Source: Confluentibacter lentus
GTDB taxonomy: Bacteria; Bacteroidota; Bacteroidia; Flavobacteriales; Flavobacteriaceae
Direction: 5' to 3'
Length of the DNA: 64,000 nucleotides
Assembly: GCF_002806995.1 (NCBI RefSeq)
Contig: NZ_NIHE01000002.1
Coordinates: 62,001-126,000, forward strand
Shown in pieces: positions 1-8,961 of this stretch. How positions within the stretch are numbered: the stretch's first letter is position 1; every line of letters begins with the position of its first letter. The notes under the pieces are model-generated. The model was given only the letters and a program-made list of their open reading frames with translations. It was not told the origin of the DNA and made no database searches. Made by a program: the position numbers and the translations under genes.

Positions 1-826
1 AGCCGACTATTTAACTAAAAATGGCATGGCTGTTTTACGTTATGATGATAGAGGAGTTGGAGAATCTAAAGGAAATTTTCAAACGGCTACTACGTTTGAT
101 TTTGCTACGGATGTTGAAGCAGCCATTGATTATTTAAAATCCAGAAAGGATATTGATGCTTCAAAAATAGGACTGATTGGACATAGCGAGGGCGGATTAA
201 TTGCGCCTATGGTGGCTTCTAGAAATAAAGATATTGCTTTTATAATATTACTTGCAGGACCAGGAATCAATGGGGCTGACATTCTAAAAACCCAAGCAAG
301 AAAAGCTGGAGAATTAGCGGGAACACCAGAAGGCTTTTTAGATGAAAACGAAAGATTAGCAAGCATTATATATGATATTATTAGAACGAATACTGATGAA
401 GATATCATAAAGACAAAAATCACTAAAGCGCTTAACGATTATAAAACAAATAATCCCATGTCCGTGATTGCTCCTTACATAACGCCTGTTATGATTGAAC
501 AACAATTAAGCATTTTAAAATCGGTATGGATTTGTAATTTCATTAGAATTGAGCCAAAAGATTATTTAGAAAAAACCACATGCCCAGTATTGGCTTTAAA
601 CGGCAGCAAAGATTTTCAAGTGATTCCTGACATTAATTTGGAAGGCATTAAAAATGGGCTAGAAAAAGCAGGCAACAAAGATGTTACTATAAAAGAAATT
701 GAAGGATTGAACCATTTATTCCAAACTGCAGAAACTGGTAGCATGCAAGAATACAACAAAATTGAAGAAACCTTCTCTCCTATGGCATTAGAAATCATTA
801 AAAATTGGATTTTAGAACGGTTTTAA
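1..826 (+). CDS. Alpha/beta hydrolase, 5' end outside the window
   Basis: The reading frame is open from base 2, reading ADYLTKNG just before the ATG at 26, so the gene begins upstream and only its last ~275 codons are here. Counting from that internal Met, the nucleophile elbow GHSEGG puts the catalytic Ser at residue 54. Asp196 (LNGSKD) and His230 (GLNH) complete a serine-hydrolase triad. The YDDRGVGES strand-turn is typical of Bacteroidota acyl-peptidase-like alpha/beta hydrolases. A signal peptide and any N-terminal domain would lie outside the window. The substrate cannot be told. The 3' end overlaps obgE, which converges on it, by 4 bp. Confidence 0.85.
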   Translation, partial: ADYLTKNGMAVLRYDDRGVGESKGNFQTATTFDFATDVEAAIDYLKSRKDIDASKIGLIGHSEGGLIAPMVASRNKDIAFIILLAGPGINGADILKTQARKAGELAGTPEGFLDENERLASIIYDIIRTNTDEDIIKTKITKALNDYKTNNPMSVIAPYITPVMIEQQLSILKSVWICNFIRIEPKDYLEKTTCPVLALNGSKDFQVIPDINLEGIKNGLEKAGNKDVTIKEIEGLNHLFQTAETGSMQEYNKIEETFSPMALEIIKNWILERF

Positions 827-1821
827 CCATTCAACATTTTCCACAGCACATCTTTAAGCTGCGTGATGCCTTGTTGGGCAACCGAAGAAATAAACAGAAA
901 TGGAATCGGCAACTCATTATCCAACTCTGCTTTGAGTTCTGCTTTGAGTTCATCATCCAACATATCGCATTTTGAAATAGCAATCAAGCGATCTTTATCC
1001 AACATTTCTGGATTGTATCTACGAAGTTCATCCAACAGAATATCATATTGTTTTTTAATATCCTTGGCATCCGCTGGAATTAAAAATAATAGAATAGAAT
1101 TCCGTTCAATATGTCTTAAAAAATAATGTCCCAAGCCTTTACCTTCCGCAGCGCCTTCAATAATTCCGGGAATATCAGCCATCACAAAGGTTTGAAAATC
1201 ACGATATTCTACAATTCCCAAATTTGGTTTTAAAGTGGTGAATTCGTAATCCGCTATTTTTGGTTTTGCAGAAGTAATAACAGATAACAAAGTCGATTTA
1301 CCAGCATTCGGAAAGCCTACCAAACCCACATCTGCCAATACTTTTAATTCTAAAGTAATATGTTTTTCTTCATGTGGCATACCTGGTTGTGCATAACGCG
1401 GCGTTTGATTGGTTGCCGTTCTAAAATGCCAGTTCCCGAGTCCGCCCTTCCCGCCTTGTGCAATGATTTTTTCTTCACCGTGTTCAGTGATTTCAAAAAT
1501 AACATCATCAGTTTCCGTATCTCTAACCACGGTCCCTAAAGGCACTTCTACATAAAAATCTTCACCATCGGCACCTGTACTTCTACTGCTTCCGCCATGT
1601 TCCCCATGTCCAGCCCTAATGTGTTTTTTAAACTTCAGATGTAATAAAGTCCAAAGATTTGAATTCCCACGAAGAATCACATGTCCACCGCGACCACCGT
1701 CACCGCCATCTGGGCCACCTTTTTCTATAAATTTTTCACGATGTAAATGCGCAGAGCCTTTGCCTCCATTTCCAGAAGTAACAAACATTTTTACATAATC
1801 AACAAAATTTCCTTCAGTCAT
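823..1821 (-). CDS. obgE: Obg/CgtA family ribosome-associated GTPase
   Basis: 332 residues. Residues 1-160 form the glycine-rich Obg fold, with many GG pairs between 18 and 130. The G domain follows: G1 GFPNAGKS (169-176), G3 DIPG (216-219) and a G4 that reads SKCD (283-286) instead of NKxD. There is no long C-terminal OCT domain; a length near 330 is usual in this phylum. Obg proteins bind the 50S subunit and act in ribosome maturation and the stringent response. It lies downstream of hpt-adk on the same strand, with 135 bp of repeats between, so the two could be cotranscribed. The G4 Ser is worth noting but does not by itself suggest loss of function. Confidence 0.95.
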   Translation of the reverse strand: MTEGNFVDYVKMFVTSGNGGKGSAHLHREKFIEKGGPDGGDGGRGGHVILRGNSNLWTLLHLKFKKHIRAGHGEHGGSSRSTGADGEDFYVEVPLGTVVRDTETDDVIFEITEHGEEKIIAQGGKGGLGNWHFRTATNQTPRYAQPGMPHEEKHITLELKVLADVGLVGFPNAGKSTLLSVITSAKPKIADYEFTTLKPNLGIVEYRDFQTFVMADIPGIIEGAAEGKGLGHYFLRHIERNSILLFLIPADAKDIKKQYDILLDELRRYNPEMLDKDRLIAISKCDMLDDELKAELKAELDNELPIPFLFISSVAQQGITQLKDVLWKMLNG

Positions 1822-1857
1822 AAAAAAGTTAAAAATTAAAAGTTAAAAGTTAAAAGT
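1822..1857. repeat. Heptad repeat (TAAAAGT)n touching the obgE start codon
   Basis: Five 7-bp units follow each other from 1823: AAAAAGT, TAAAAAT, then TAAAAGT three times. The array begins next to the obgE ATG (complement of 1819-1821), so it forms the whole immediate 5' leader of obgE. The same unit in inverse orientation recurs at 38163-38204. Confidence 0.8.
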
Positions 1858-1881
1858 TTCTCTCTTTACTTTTAATCTCTT

Positions 1882-1908
1882 TGTCATTTCTGCAAAAGCA
1901 GGAATCCA
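1882..1908. repeat. REP-like hairpin element
   Basis: Bases 1886-1905 form an 8-bp stem (one G-T pair) around an AAAA loop, centred on CTGC-AAAA-GCAG, flanked by TGTC and TCCA. Elements of this look (TGTCATT-CCTGC...GCAGG-AATCC) are, from general knowledge, frequent between genes in Bacteroidota. It lies between hpt-adk and obgE. Confidence 0.6.
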
Positions 1909-1956
1909 TTTGGACAGATTTAGCAATAAGATTACTGCCTCCGCAAAAACGACAAA

Positions 1957-3072
1957 TTAAAGATTGTCGATGACTTTACTTAAACGACCCGTAATATCCT
2001 CAACACTTCCAACGCCATCAACACCAAAATATTTATTTTGAGCCGAATAGTAGTCTTTTAAAATGGCTGTTTTATTGTAATATTCCGTAATTCGATTTCT
2101 TATAATGGATTCATCGGCATCATCGGCTCTTCCACTAGTCTCACCTCTTTTTACTAGGCGTTTAACTAAAATATCATCATCTACTTCCAATGCAATCATA
2201 GCACTAATAGATGAATCTTTACTTTCCAATAAAATATCTAAGGCCTTTGCTTGTGCACTTGTACGTGGAAATCCATCAAAAATAAATCCATTTGCTGAGG
2301 CATTTTTTTCAACTTCAGCTTCCAACATATCAATCGTAACTTGGTCTGGAACTAACTCGCCTTTGTCCATATAAGATTTGGCCAACATTCCTAAAGCAGT
2401 TTCATTTTTAATATTGAATCTAAAAACATCGCCAGTAGAGATATGAACTAGATTATATTTTGTCTTTAAAAACTCTGCTTGCGTTCCTTTTCCTGCTCCT
2501 GGAGGCCCAAATAATACTAAATTTGTCATGAATTGTGTTTCTTTTATTTGATATATTTCTGGTAAATTTCTTCCTAATCCGTCGTAATCCAAACCATAGC
2601 CAACAATAAATTTATTAGGGATTTTCATGCCCACATAATGTATTTTGAAATCCTTTTTATAGGCCTCTGGCTTGTAAAAAAGCGTTGCTATCTTGAGTGA
2701 TTTGACTTTTTCGTTTTTAAAAATTCTGTGAACCTCTGCCAGCGTATTCCCTGTATCAATAATATCCTCTAAAACGACAACGGTTCGACCTTCTAAATTT
2801 TGGGTAAGCCCTATTAAACGCTGAATATCCTCAGTAGATTTCACGCCTTCATAAGATGCCAATTTTATAAAAGTGACTTCACAAGGTTTCGGATACTTTT
2901 TTACAAAATCACTGACAAACATAAACGACCCATTCAAAATCCCAACAAACACAGGAATATCATCTCCAGCATCTTTAGATATTTTGTCAACCATCTTATT
3001 AATGGCATTTTCAATGTCTTCAGATGAAATAAATGGTTTAAACTCTTTATGGTGCAGCTTTATCAGGCTCAT
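1957..3072 (-). CDS. hpt-adk: Fused hypoxanthine phosphoribosyltransferase / adenylate kinase
   Basis: 371 residues carry two complete enzymes. Residues 1-180 are a purine phosphoribosyltransferase with the PRPP loop LEDIIDTGNT (101-110); it would salvage hypoxanthine or guanine to IMP or GMP. Residues 182-371 are adenylate kinase: Walker A GPPGAGKGTQ (189-198), AMP-site segment FDGFPRT (265-271) and the LID region RGETSGRADD (309-318), a short LID without the four zinc Cys. Met182 is the position where a stand-alone Adk would start, but the frame runs through without a stop and I see no ribosome binding site there, so a single fused protein is the simpler reading. The fusion couples purine salvage to AMP phosphorylation. 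I believe similar fusions occur in other Flavobacteriaceae. Confidence 0.93.
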   Translation of the reverse strand: MSLIKLHHKEFKPFISSEDIENAINKMVDKISKDAGDDIPVFVGILNGSFMFVSDFVKKYPKPCEVTFIKLASYEGVKSTEDIQRLIGLTQNLEGRTVVVLEDIIDTGNTLAEVHRIFKNEKVKSLKIATLFYKPEAYKKDFKIHYVGMKIPNKFIVGYGLDYDGLGRNLPEIYQIKETQFMTNLVLFGPPGAGKGTQAEFLKTKYNLVHISTGDVFRFNIKNETALGMLAKSYMDKGELVPDQVTIDMLEAEVEKNASANGFIFDGFPRTSAQAKALDILLESKDSSISAMIALEVDDDILVKRLVKRGETSGRADDADESIIRNRITEYYNKTAILKDYYSAQNKYFGVDGVGSVEDITGRLSKVIDNL

Positions 3073-3152
3073 TTAAATTTTTTAAAGACGCAAAGATAAT
3101 CAATAGATTAACGAATACCCATTTTTTGATTTATGATTTAGGATATTAAATG

Positions 3153-3160
3153 TATTTTTG
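3153..3160 (+). promoter_or_regulatory. Promoter -7 box of purK
   Basis: TATTTTTG matches the Bacteroidota TAnnTTTG box and lies 32 bp before the purK ATG. A TTTG at 3125-3128 could be the -33 element, although the 24-bp spacing is longer than the usual 19-21. Confidence 0.5.
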
Positions 3161-3192
3161 CGTATCTAAAACTAGTTTCTGTAACTTATAAC

Positions 3193-4350
3193 ATGGCAAA
3201 TTACTTTTCTTCAAATTTTAAACTTGGTATTCTTGGTGGTGGTCAATTAGGAAAAATGCTGCTTTATGATACCAGAAAATTTGACATTTACACCTGTGTT
3301 TTAGAAGCCAGCGACGATGCGCCCTGTAAAATGGCATGCAATGAATTTCATTTAGGCAACTTAATGGATTATGATGCCGTTTACAATTTTGGAAAACAAG
3401 TGAATGTGCTCACTATTGAAATTGAAAACGTGAATGTGGATGCGCTAGAAGCTCTTGAAAAAGAAGGTGTGAAAGTTTATCCTGCTTCAAACACCTTACG
3501 AACCATTCAAAATAAAGCAACGCAAAAATTATTTTATGTTGATAATGATTTGCCTACATCAGCATTTACCCGTTTTGCGTTTACTTCTGAAATAACTGAA
3601 GCCATTGAACGTGAAAGTCTGTCATTTCCTTTTGTGTGGAAATGTGCCCAGTTTGGCTATGATGGCACAGGCGTGAAAATTGTAAAATCCTTTACAGATT
3701 TAGAAGGCTTACCAAATGTGGAATGTATTGCTGAAACCTTGGTGCCTTTTAAAAATGAATTGGCGGTTATTGTGGCTCGAAATGCCTCTGGAGACATAAA
3801 AACATATCCGGTTGTTGAAATGGAATTCCACCCAGAAGCGAACCAAGTAGAATATGTTATTTGCCCTGCGCGGATTTCGGAAGACGTCGCAAAAAAAGCA
3901 ACGGATATTGCTTTAAAAACTTCAAAAGCATTCAATCATGTTGGTTTATTGGCAGTGGAAATGTTTCAAACAGAAGATGATGAGATTTTAATAAATGAAG
4001 TCGCACCAAGACCCCACAATTCGGGACACCAAACTATAGAAGCTAGTTACACCTCGCAATTTGAACAGCATATTCGCGCTATTTTAAATTTACCTTTGGG
4101 AAGAACCGATAGTAAAGTTGGTGGCGTCATGGTAAATTTGGTAGGTGCGGAAGGGCATTCTGGGAATGTGGTTTATCAACATATTGAAACCATCATGAAA
4201 ATGGATGGGGTAACGCCACATATCTATGGCAAAAAACAAACCCGTCCGTTTAGAAAAATGGGCCATGTAACGATTGTGAACGAAGATTTAAATGAAGCTA
4301 GAAAAATAGCAGAACAAGTTAAAAACACTATTAAAGTTATAAGTGAATAA
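3193..4350 (+). CDS. purK: N5-carboxyaminoimidazole ribonucleotide synthase
   Basis: 385 residues, ATP-grasp fold. The N-terminal [11 protein letters not shown] motif (residues 11-21) is the PurK nucleotide-binding start, and [12 protein letters not shown] is the conserved C-terminal catalytic segment. The enzyme carboxylates AIR to N5-CAIR with ATP and bicarbonate in purine synthesis. purE follows 80 bp downstream on the same strand and performs the next step, so this is the standard purK-purE pair, here in the order purK then purE. Confidence 0.96.
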   Translation: MANYFSSNFKLGILGGGQLGKMLLYDTRKFDIYTCVLEASDDAPCKMACNEFHLGNLMDYDAVYNFGKQVNVLTIEIENVNVDALEALEKEGVKVYPASNTLRTIQNKATQKLFYVDNDLPTSAFTRFAFTSEITEAIERESLSFPFVWKCAQFGYDGTGVKIVKSFTDLEGLPNVECIAETLVPFKNELAVIVARNASGDIKTYPVVEMEFHPEANQVEYVICPARISEDVAKKATDIALKTSKAFNHVGLLAVEMFQTEDDEILINEVAPRPHNSGHQTIEASYTSQFEQHIRAILNLPLGRTDSKVGGVMVNLVGAEGHSGNVVYQHIETIMKMDGVTPHIYGKKQTRPFRKMGHVTIVNEDLNEARKIAEQVKNTIKVISE

Positions 4351-4361
4351 ATCACAAAAAA

Positions 4362-4430
4362 CAAGAACCAAATTCCAATTATTTCAGATTAATTCTAAAG
4401 TTGGTATTTGAATTTAAAATTTGGAATTTT
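4362..4430. repeat. Inverted pair of degenerate heptad repeats before purE
   Basis: The left arm (4362-4382) reads CAAGAAC, CAAATTC, CAATTAT. The right arm (4403-4430) reads GGTATTT, GAATTTA, AAATTTG, GAATTTT. Both have a 7-bp period, and the arms are approximately each other's reverse complement around CAAATTC/GAATTTG. The right arm ends one base before the purE ATG, so the purE leader could fold on itself. Confidence 0.6.
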
Positions 4431-4913
4431 ATGAATAAAGTAGCAGTAATCATGGGAAGCAAAAGCGATTTGCCAGTGATGCAAGACGCCGTTGATATTT
4501 TAAAAGATTTTAATATTGATGTGGAAGTTGATATTGTTTCGGCACACAGAACACCCGAAAAATTATTTGATTATGGCAAAAATGCCCACACCAGAGGCTT
4601 CTCGGTTATAATTGCCGGTGCTGGTGGCGCAGCCCATTTACCAGGTATGATTGCATCCTTATCACCATTACCTGTGATTGGTGTTCCTATAAAAAGTAGT
4701 AATTCTATTGATGGCTGGGATTCTGTGCTTTCCATTCTTCAAATGCCGGGTGGTGTACCAGTAGCAACCGTGGCGTTGAATGGCGCAAAAAATGCTGGTA
4801 TTTTAGCAGCCCAAATTCTTGGCACTTCTAATCCTGATATTTTAAACAAAGTGATTGATTACAAAAACGGACTTAAAGAAGCCGTACATACATCGGCTAA
4901 AAATTTAAAATAA
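4431..4913 (+). CDS. purE: N5-CAIR mutase
   Basis: 160 residues from the ATG at 4431. A TTG 30 bp upstream is in frame, but the family begins at [11 protein letters not shown], and the extra ten codons fall inside the repeat, so I prefer the ATG. GSKSD (residues 9-13) binds the phosphate and SAHRTP (37-42) holds the catalytic His39; [10 protein letters not shown] follows. This is the class I form that works with PurK. A hairpin terminator follows directly, so it ends the purKE unit. Confidence 0.95.
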   Translation: MNKVAVIMGSKSDLPVMQDAVDILKDFNIDVEVDIVSAHRTPEKLFDYGKNAHTRGFSVIIAGAGGAAHLPGMIASLSPLPVIGVPIKSSNSIDGWDSVLSILQMPGGVPVATVALNGAKNAGILAAQILGTSNPDILNKVIDYKNGLKEAVHTSAKNLK

Positions 4914-4914
4914 A

Positions 4915-4940
4915 AAACCCCGAATATAAATTCGAGGTTT
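4915..4940 (+). terminator. Terminator after purE
   Basis: AAACC-C-CGAAT / ATTCG-A-GGTTT pair with one mismatch around an ATAA loop, directly after the purE stop. The T-tail is short. Confidence 0.65.
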
Positions 4941-5058
4941 ACTATCAAGTAATTATTTGAGCTAGTCACTCTTTAAAAACTAATTTAGACTACAAAAATA
5001 TAAAAAATTTATTATGCATACATAATAAATTTTATTTTTTAACACATTTTTTATCGAA

Positions 5059-7092
5059 ATGGAAAATATATTATTAAAAAATTACCAAACTCCATATAAT
5101 ACCGCTCCTTTTTCAAAAATTAGTAATAATGATTTTCTTCGCGCCTTTAAAAAAGCTATTGAAAATGCTAAAATTGAAATTGATGCCATCGTAAATACTT
5201 CTGAACAACCAACTTTTGAAAATACTATTGAAGCTTTAGAGTTTTCTGGTGAGCAATTAGATAGAATTTCCAGTATTTTCTTTAATTTGAATTCCGCTGA
5301 AACCAATGAAATCATTCAAAAAATAGCGCAAGAAGTATCGCCGCTTTTATCGGAATTCGGTAATGACATCACTTTAAATGAGGCGCTTTTCAAACGTATA
5401 AAATCTGTTTACGATTCAAAAGACACATTGAATTTAACAACCGAGCAACAAACACTGCTCGATAAAAAATATAAAAGTTTTTCTAGGAATGGGGCTAATT
5501 TGCCAGAAGATAAAAAAGAAAAATTACGCGAGATTGACAAAAAACTAAGTCAGCTGACATTAAAATTCGGTGAAAATGTATTGGCTGAAACCAATAAATT
5601 TGAAATGCTGATTACTGATGAAGCGGATTTGTCTGGTTTACCTGAAGGCGCGATTGAAGCCGCCAAACAATTGGCAGAATCCAAAGAAAAAGGCGGTTGG
5701 TTATTCACTTTAGATTACCCGAGCTATATTCCTTTTGTAACGTATGCCAATCATAGAGAACTTCGTAAAAAAATAACCATTGCTGCTGGGAAAAAAGGCT
5801 TTCATAATGACGAATTAGATAACCAAAACATTGTTTTACAAATTACAACGCTAAGACATGAACGTGCCAATCTGTTAGGTTACAAAACCCATGCACATTT
5901 TGTTTTGGAAGAGCGCATGGCAAAAACACCCGAAAAAGTTAAGAGCTTTTTAAATGAGTTACTTGTTAAAGCAAAACCAGCTGCTGAAAGAGAATTTAAA
6001 AATCTTCAAGATTTTGCCAAAGAATCAGATGGCATTCAACACCTTGAAAAGTGGGATGGCACCTATTATTCTGAAAAATTAAAACAAAAATTATTCAGTT
6101 TAGATGATGAAAAACTCAAACCGTATTTCAAACTAGAAAACGTGATAAACGGTGCTTTTACGGTTGCCAACAAATTATTCAATTTGCGTTTTGAAAAAAT
6201 TCAAACTATAGACAAATACCATGAGGATGTTTTAACCTATAAAGTCACAAACAGTAATGGCGAGTTTATTGCGATTTTTTACGCTGATTTCTTCCCTAGA
6301 AAGGGCAAACGAAATGGTGCGTGGATGACTTCCTATAAACCTCAATATATGAAAAATGGCCAACAAGAAAGACCACATATTTCCATAGTTTGTAACTTCA
6401 CCAAGCCAACCAAAAGCAAACCTTCACTTTTAACGTTTAATGAAGTGACTACATTGTTCCATGAATTTGGTCACGCTTTACATGGCATGTTAGCCAACAC
6501 CACCTACCCTAGTTTGTCTGGCACCAGCGTGTATTGGGATTTTGTTGAATTACCAAGTCAGGTTATGGAAAATTGGTGTTACGAAAAAGAGGCTTTGGAA
6601 TTATTTGCCACACATTATGAAACTGGCGAAGTCATTCCCATGGATTTGGTTGAAAAAATAAAAGAATCAGCCACCTTTTTACAAGGCATGCAAACCTTAC
6701 GACAAATCAGTTTCGGATTATTGGATATGAGCTGGCATGGTGGTGAATCGCCAGTGGCCATAAAATCCGTAAAGGAATTTGAAAATAACGCCTTTGCTGG
6801 CACACAACTCTACCCAGATGTTCCTGAAAATTGTATGAGTACATCCTTTTCCCATATTTTTCAAGGTGGCTATTCATCTGGGTATTACAGTTACAAATGG
6901 GCTGAAGTGCTGGATGCTGATGCCTTTGAATACTTTAAAGAATCTGGTATTTTCAATAAAGAAGTCGCAACCAAATTCAAAGATAATGTCTTATCGCAAG
7001 GTGGTACAGAAGACCCGATGGTACTTTACAAACGTTTTAGAGGCCAAGAACCTAAACCAGAGGCGTTGTTGAAGCGGGCGGGATTGATTTAG
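5059..7092 (+). CDS. M3 family oligopeptidase (Dcp / oligopeptidase A type)
   Basis: 677 residues, close to the usual 680 of the family. HEFGH lies at 468-472 and supplies the two zinc His and the catalytic Glu469; Glu497 in DFVELPSQ is the expected third zinc ligand. No signal peptide is seen (MENILLKNYQTPYNTAPF), so it is probably cytoplasmic and degrades short peptides. It starts 145 bp after purE with a terminator between, so it is likely its own unit. Whether it is a dipeptidyl carboxypeptidase (Dcp) or oligopeptidase A (PrlC) cannot be decided from motifs alone. Confidence 0.93.
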   Translation: MENILLKNYQTPYNTAPFSKISNNDFLRAFKKAIENAKIEIDAIVNTSEQPTFENTIEALEFSGEQLDRISSIFFNLNSAETNEIIQKIAQEVSPLLSEFGNDITLNEALFKRIKSVYDSKDTLNLTTEQQTLLDKKYKSFSRNGANLPEDKKEKLREIDKKLSQLTLKFGENVLAETNKFEMLITDEADLSGLPEGAIEAAKQLAESKEKGGWLFTLDYPSYIPFVTYANHRELRKKITIAAGKKGFHNDELDNQNIVLQITTLRHERANLLGYKTHAHFVLEERMAKTPEKVKSFLNELLVKAKPAAEREFKNLQDFAKESDGIQHLEKWDGTYYSEKLKQKLFSLDDEKLKPYFKLENVINGAFTVANKLFNLRFEKIQTIDKYHEDVLTYKVTNSNGEFIAIFYADFFPRKGKRNGAWMTSYKPQYMKNGQQERPHISIVCNFTKPTKSKPSLLTFNEVTTLFHEFGHALHGMLANTTYPSLSGTSVYWDFVELPSQVMENWCYEKEALELFATHYETGEVIPMDLVEKIKESATFLQGMQTLRQISFGLLDMSWHGGESPVAIKSVKEFENNAFAGTQLYPDVPENCMSTSFSHIFQGGYSSGYYSYKWAEVLDADAFEYFKESGIFNKEVATKFKDNVLSQGGTEDPMVLYKRFRGQEPKPEALLKRAGLI

Positions 7093-7098
7093 ATTTTT

Positions 7099-7138
7099 TG
7101 ACTTTTAGATGGTTAGACTAATTAGATTGGTAGACTAT
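7099..7138. repeat. Octad-like repeat after the M3 peptidase
   Basis: Five units of about 8 bp: TGACTTTT, AGATGGTT, AGACTAAT, TAGATTGG, TAGACTAT. GAC and GAT alternate at each step. It starts 6 bp after the stop codon. It resembles the heptad arrays elsewhere in the window but has a different period. Confidence 0.5.
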
Positions 7139-7197
7139 TAAATAACAAAGAATATAAATTTTTACCTTATTTTTGATTTACAAAAAATTGCACCATA

Positions 7198-7749
7198 ATG
7201 CCAGAGCATGAAATAAATCCTAGTAAATGGATTGATTTATATTCCGATTACCTTTTCAATTATACCATAACGCGTGTAAGTGATAGGGATTTGGCACAAG
7301 ATTTAGTGCAAGACACCTTTTTGGCTGGCTTGAAATCCATGAAGAATTTTAAAGGGGAAGCCAGTGAACGCACTTGGCTGATTTCCATTTTAAAGAGAAA
7401 AATCATAGACCATTACCGAAAAATAAACTCCAACAAAGGAAAAGCTGAAGTTAGAATTACATATTCCGATGATGAAAGCGAAGGTGATTGGCTCGAAGAA
7501 CGTGTCGCAGACCCCTTTGATAAAACGGCCGAAGACCTCATGCAGAATAGTGAACTTGGTGATGCTATTTTTGAATGCCTCAGCAAATTACCCGAAAAAC
7601 AAGCCCAAGTTTTCAGAATGAAAACCATTGAAGGCTATGAAACTGAAGATATTTGTAAAGAATTGAACATCAATGCGTCTAACCTTTGGGTTATAATTCA
7701 CCGTGCTAGAACGGCTATGGCTAGTTGCTTAGAAGAAAATTGGTTTTAA
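7198..7749 (+). CDS. ECF-type RNA polymerase sigma factor
   Basis: 183 residues. Region 2 covers about residues 16-60 (DLAQDLVQDTFLAGLKS), and region 4 sits near the C-terminus, with LPEKQAQVFRMK followed by an HTH ending in VIIHRARTAMASCL. The acidic insert DDESEGDWLEERVADPFD links them. A TATTTTTG box at 7168-7175 could be its promoter. The next gene starts 2 bp after its stop and encodes a small zinc-finger protein, as expected for a sigma/anti-sigma pair. The target regulon cannot be inferred from the window. Confidence 0.93.
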   Translation: MPEHEINPSKWIDLYSDYLFNYTITRVSDRDLAQDLVQDTFLAGLKSMKNFKGEASERTWLISILKRKIIDHYRKINSNKGKAEVRITYSDDESEGDWLEERVADPFDKTAEDLMQNSELGDAIFECLSKLPEKQAQVFRMKTIEGYETEDICKELNINASNLWVIIHRARTAMASCLEENWF

Positions 7750-7751
7750 TT

Positions 7752-8015
7752 ATGAGTATAAAAATGAAAATAATGGTTCCTTGTGATGAAGCTCATCATG
7801 TTTGCGATAAAACCCAATATAAAGAAAGTTCTTTTTGGGAAAAGTTAAAGCTTTATATCCATTTGATGTATTGCAAGGCATGCAGAAAATATACAAAAAA
7901 AAATAAAAAGCTTTCCAGCACCATCCATAAAGCAAAAGTAGAATGTCTAGACAAAAAGTGCAAGGAAGCTATGAAACAAGAATTCGAAAAAGCTTTAAAA
8001 GATCAATTGAAATAA
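7752..8015 (+). CDS. Small zinc-finger (ZAS-like) anti-sigma candidate
   Basis: 87 residues from the ATG at 7752; a longer in-frame start at 7725 would sit inside the sigma gene. The centre, HLMYCKACRKY, has the His-x3-Cys-x2-Cys spacing of zinc-binding anti-sigma domains. Upstream is CDEAHHVCDKTQYKE and downstream KVECLDKKCKEAMKQEFEKALK, giving extra Cys and His residues. No membrane segment or sensor domain is present, so if it is an anti-sigma factor it is a soluble minimal one. Coupling to the sigma gene is the main support for that role. The 3' end overlaps the next, convergent gene by 13 bp. Confidence 0.75.
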   Translation: MSIKMKIMVPCDEAHHVCDKTQYKESSFWEKLKLYIHLMYCKACRKYTKKNKKLSSTIHKAKVECLDKKCKEAMKQEFEKALKDQLK

Positions 8016-8845
8016 TTAAAAAGCAACAAAATCACAAGCCATAATATTGGTATTCCTTCCACAAAAAAAGAACTAAAATACGGTCCTTGTTCTTTTTTAG
8101 ATAGTATTAAAAACAACATCGTTATCACCATAATCACTCCCAAAACAATAAGGTTATTTAAAATTAAGTTGTTTTTAAAAAATTCCAAAATCCAAAAACA
8201 GACTAAAAGCAGCACCCCAATAAATTTAGTCCACCGAACGCCTATTTTCTGCGGAATCGTCCCCAACTTCAAACTATCATATTGCAAATCCCTTATTTCA
8301 AAAGGAAACATTAAGACTACTATAAATACAAACCGTTGAATACCAGTTAATACAACATCTAAATTAATAGAATGATCATTGTTTATTAATGGCAGAAATA
8401 CGGTCACACCGCTCCAAACCAAAGCAATGAGATACACTTTTAAACCACTGATGCTTCTTAAATTATACTGATTATCAATAAAAAATCGCTTTGGCAAAAA
8501 AGGGATGGCGTAAAAAAACGTCACCAATCCAAAACCTAAAATATAAAGCAAGCTCACCGTGTTCAATTTTAATGTGAAGTAACACAACATTAAAAAACTA
8601 AAAAAAGAAAATACCTGAATGGCTTTTAACGATTTTGCCAATCTTCTGTGGTGAAATTTGGCAATCCCAAAATACTTCACAAAATTATAACCAGTTATTG
8701 ATGAGAAAAATATAAAATAGAGCACATCTGCATCATAAGAAATTTGGAATTCAATCAATGAAATCCATGACAAAGAAAATACAGATAGTGCCACATGAAT
8801 ACTACTGTTTATATAAAACTGAAAGAGCTGTTTTAATAGCTTCAT
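8003..8845 (-). CDS. UbiA-like polytopic membrane protein
   Basis: 280 residues with about eight hydrophobic segments. FEIRDLQYDSLKLGTIPQKIG resembles the second Asp-rich motif of UbiA prenyltransferases (DxxxD then a G-T-P-lysine stretch). The first motif, normally NDxxDxxxD, is degraded here to TGYNFVKYFGIAKFHHRRLAK. The family attaches prenyl groups to aromatic or other acceptors in the membrane. With a weak first motif it may be a diverged or non-catalytic member. It is divergent from gcvP. A TATTTTTG box lies only 4 bp before its ATG. Confidence 0.65.
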   Translation of the reverse strand: MKLLKQLFQFYINSSIHVALSVFSLSWISLIEFQISYDADVLYFIFFSSITGYNFVKYFGIAKFHHRRLAKSLKAIQVFSFFSFLMLCYFTLKLNTVSLLYILGFGLVTFFYAIPFLPKRFFIDNQYNLRSISGLKVYLIALVWSGVTVFLPLINNDHSINLDVVLTGIQRFVFIVVLMFPFEIRDLQYDSLKLGTIPQKIGVRWTKFIGVLLLVCFWILEFFKNNLILNNLIVLGVIMVITMLFLILSKKEQGPYFSSFFVEGIPILWLVILLLFNYFN

Positions 8846-8931
8846 TTTACAAAAATAAGCAAACTGTTAATAACGCTTTTAAATGGTTAAAAACTTTCAT
8901 TTTTTGAACCAAAAAAGCGTCATTATTTACG

Positions 8932-8939
8932 TAATTTTG
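8932..8939 (+). promoter_or_regulatory. Promoter -7 box of gcvP
   Basis: TAATTTTG fits TAnnTTTG and ends 22 bp before the gcvP ATG. Confidence 0.5.
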
Positions 8940-8961
8940 CCACTTAATTTTATCAAATTAT

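Noticed and set aside
2526-2528. Separate adk gene starting at Met182 of the fusion
   Set aside because: No stop codon separates the domains and no ribosome binding site is seen; one fused product is simpler.
4401-4430. Earlier TTG start of purE
   Set aside because: It would translate the heptad repeat, and the family starts at the ATG at 4431.
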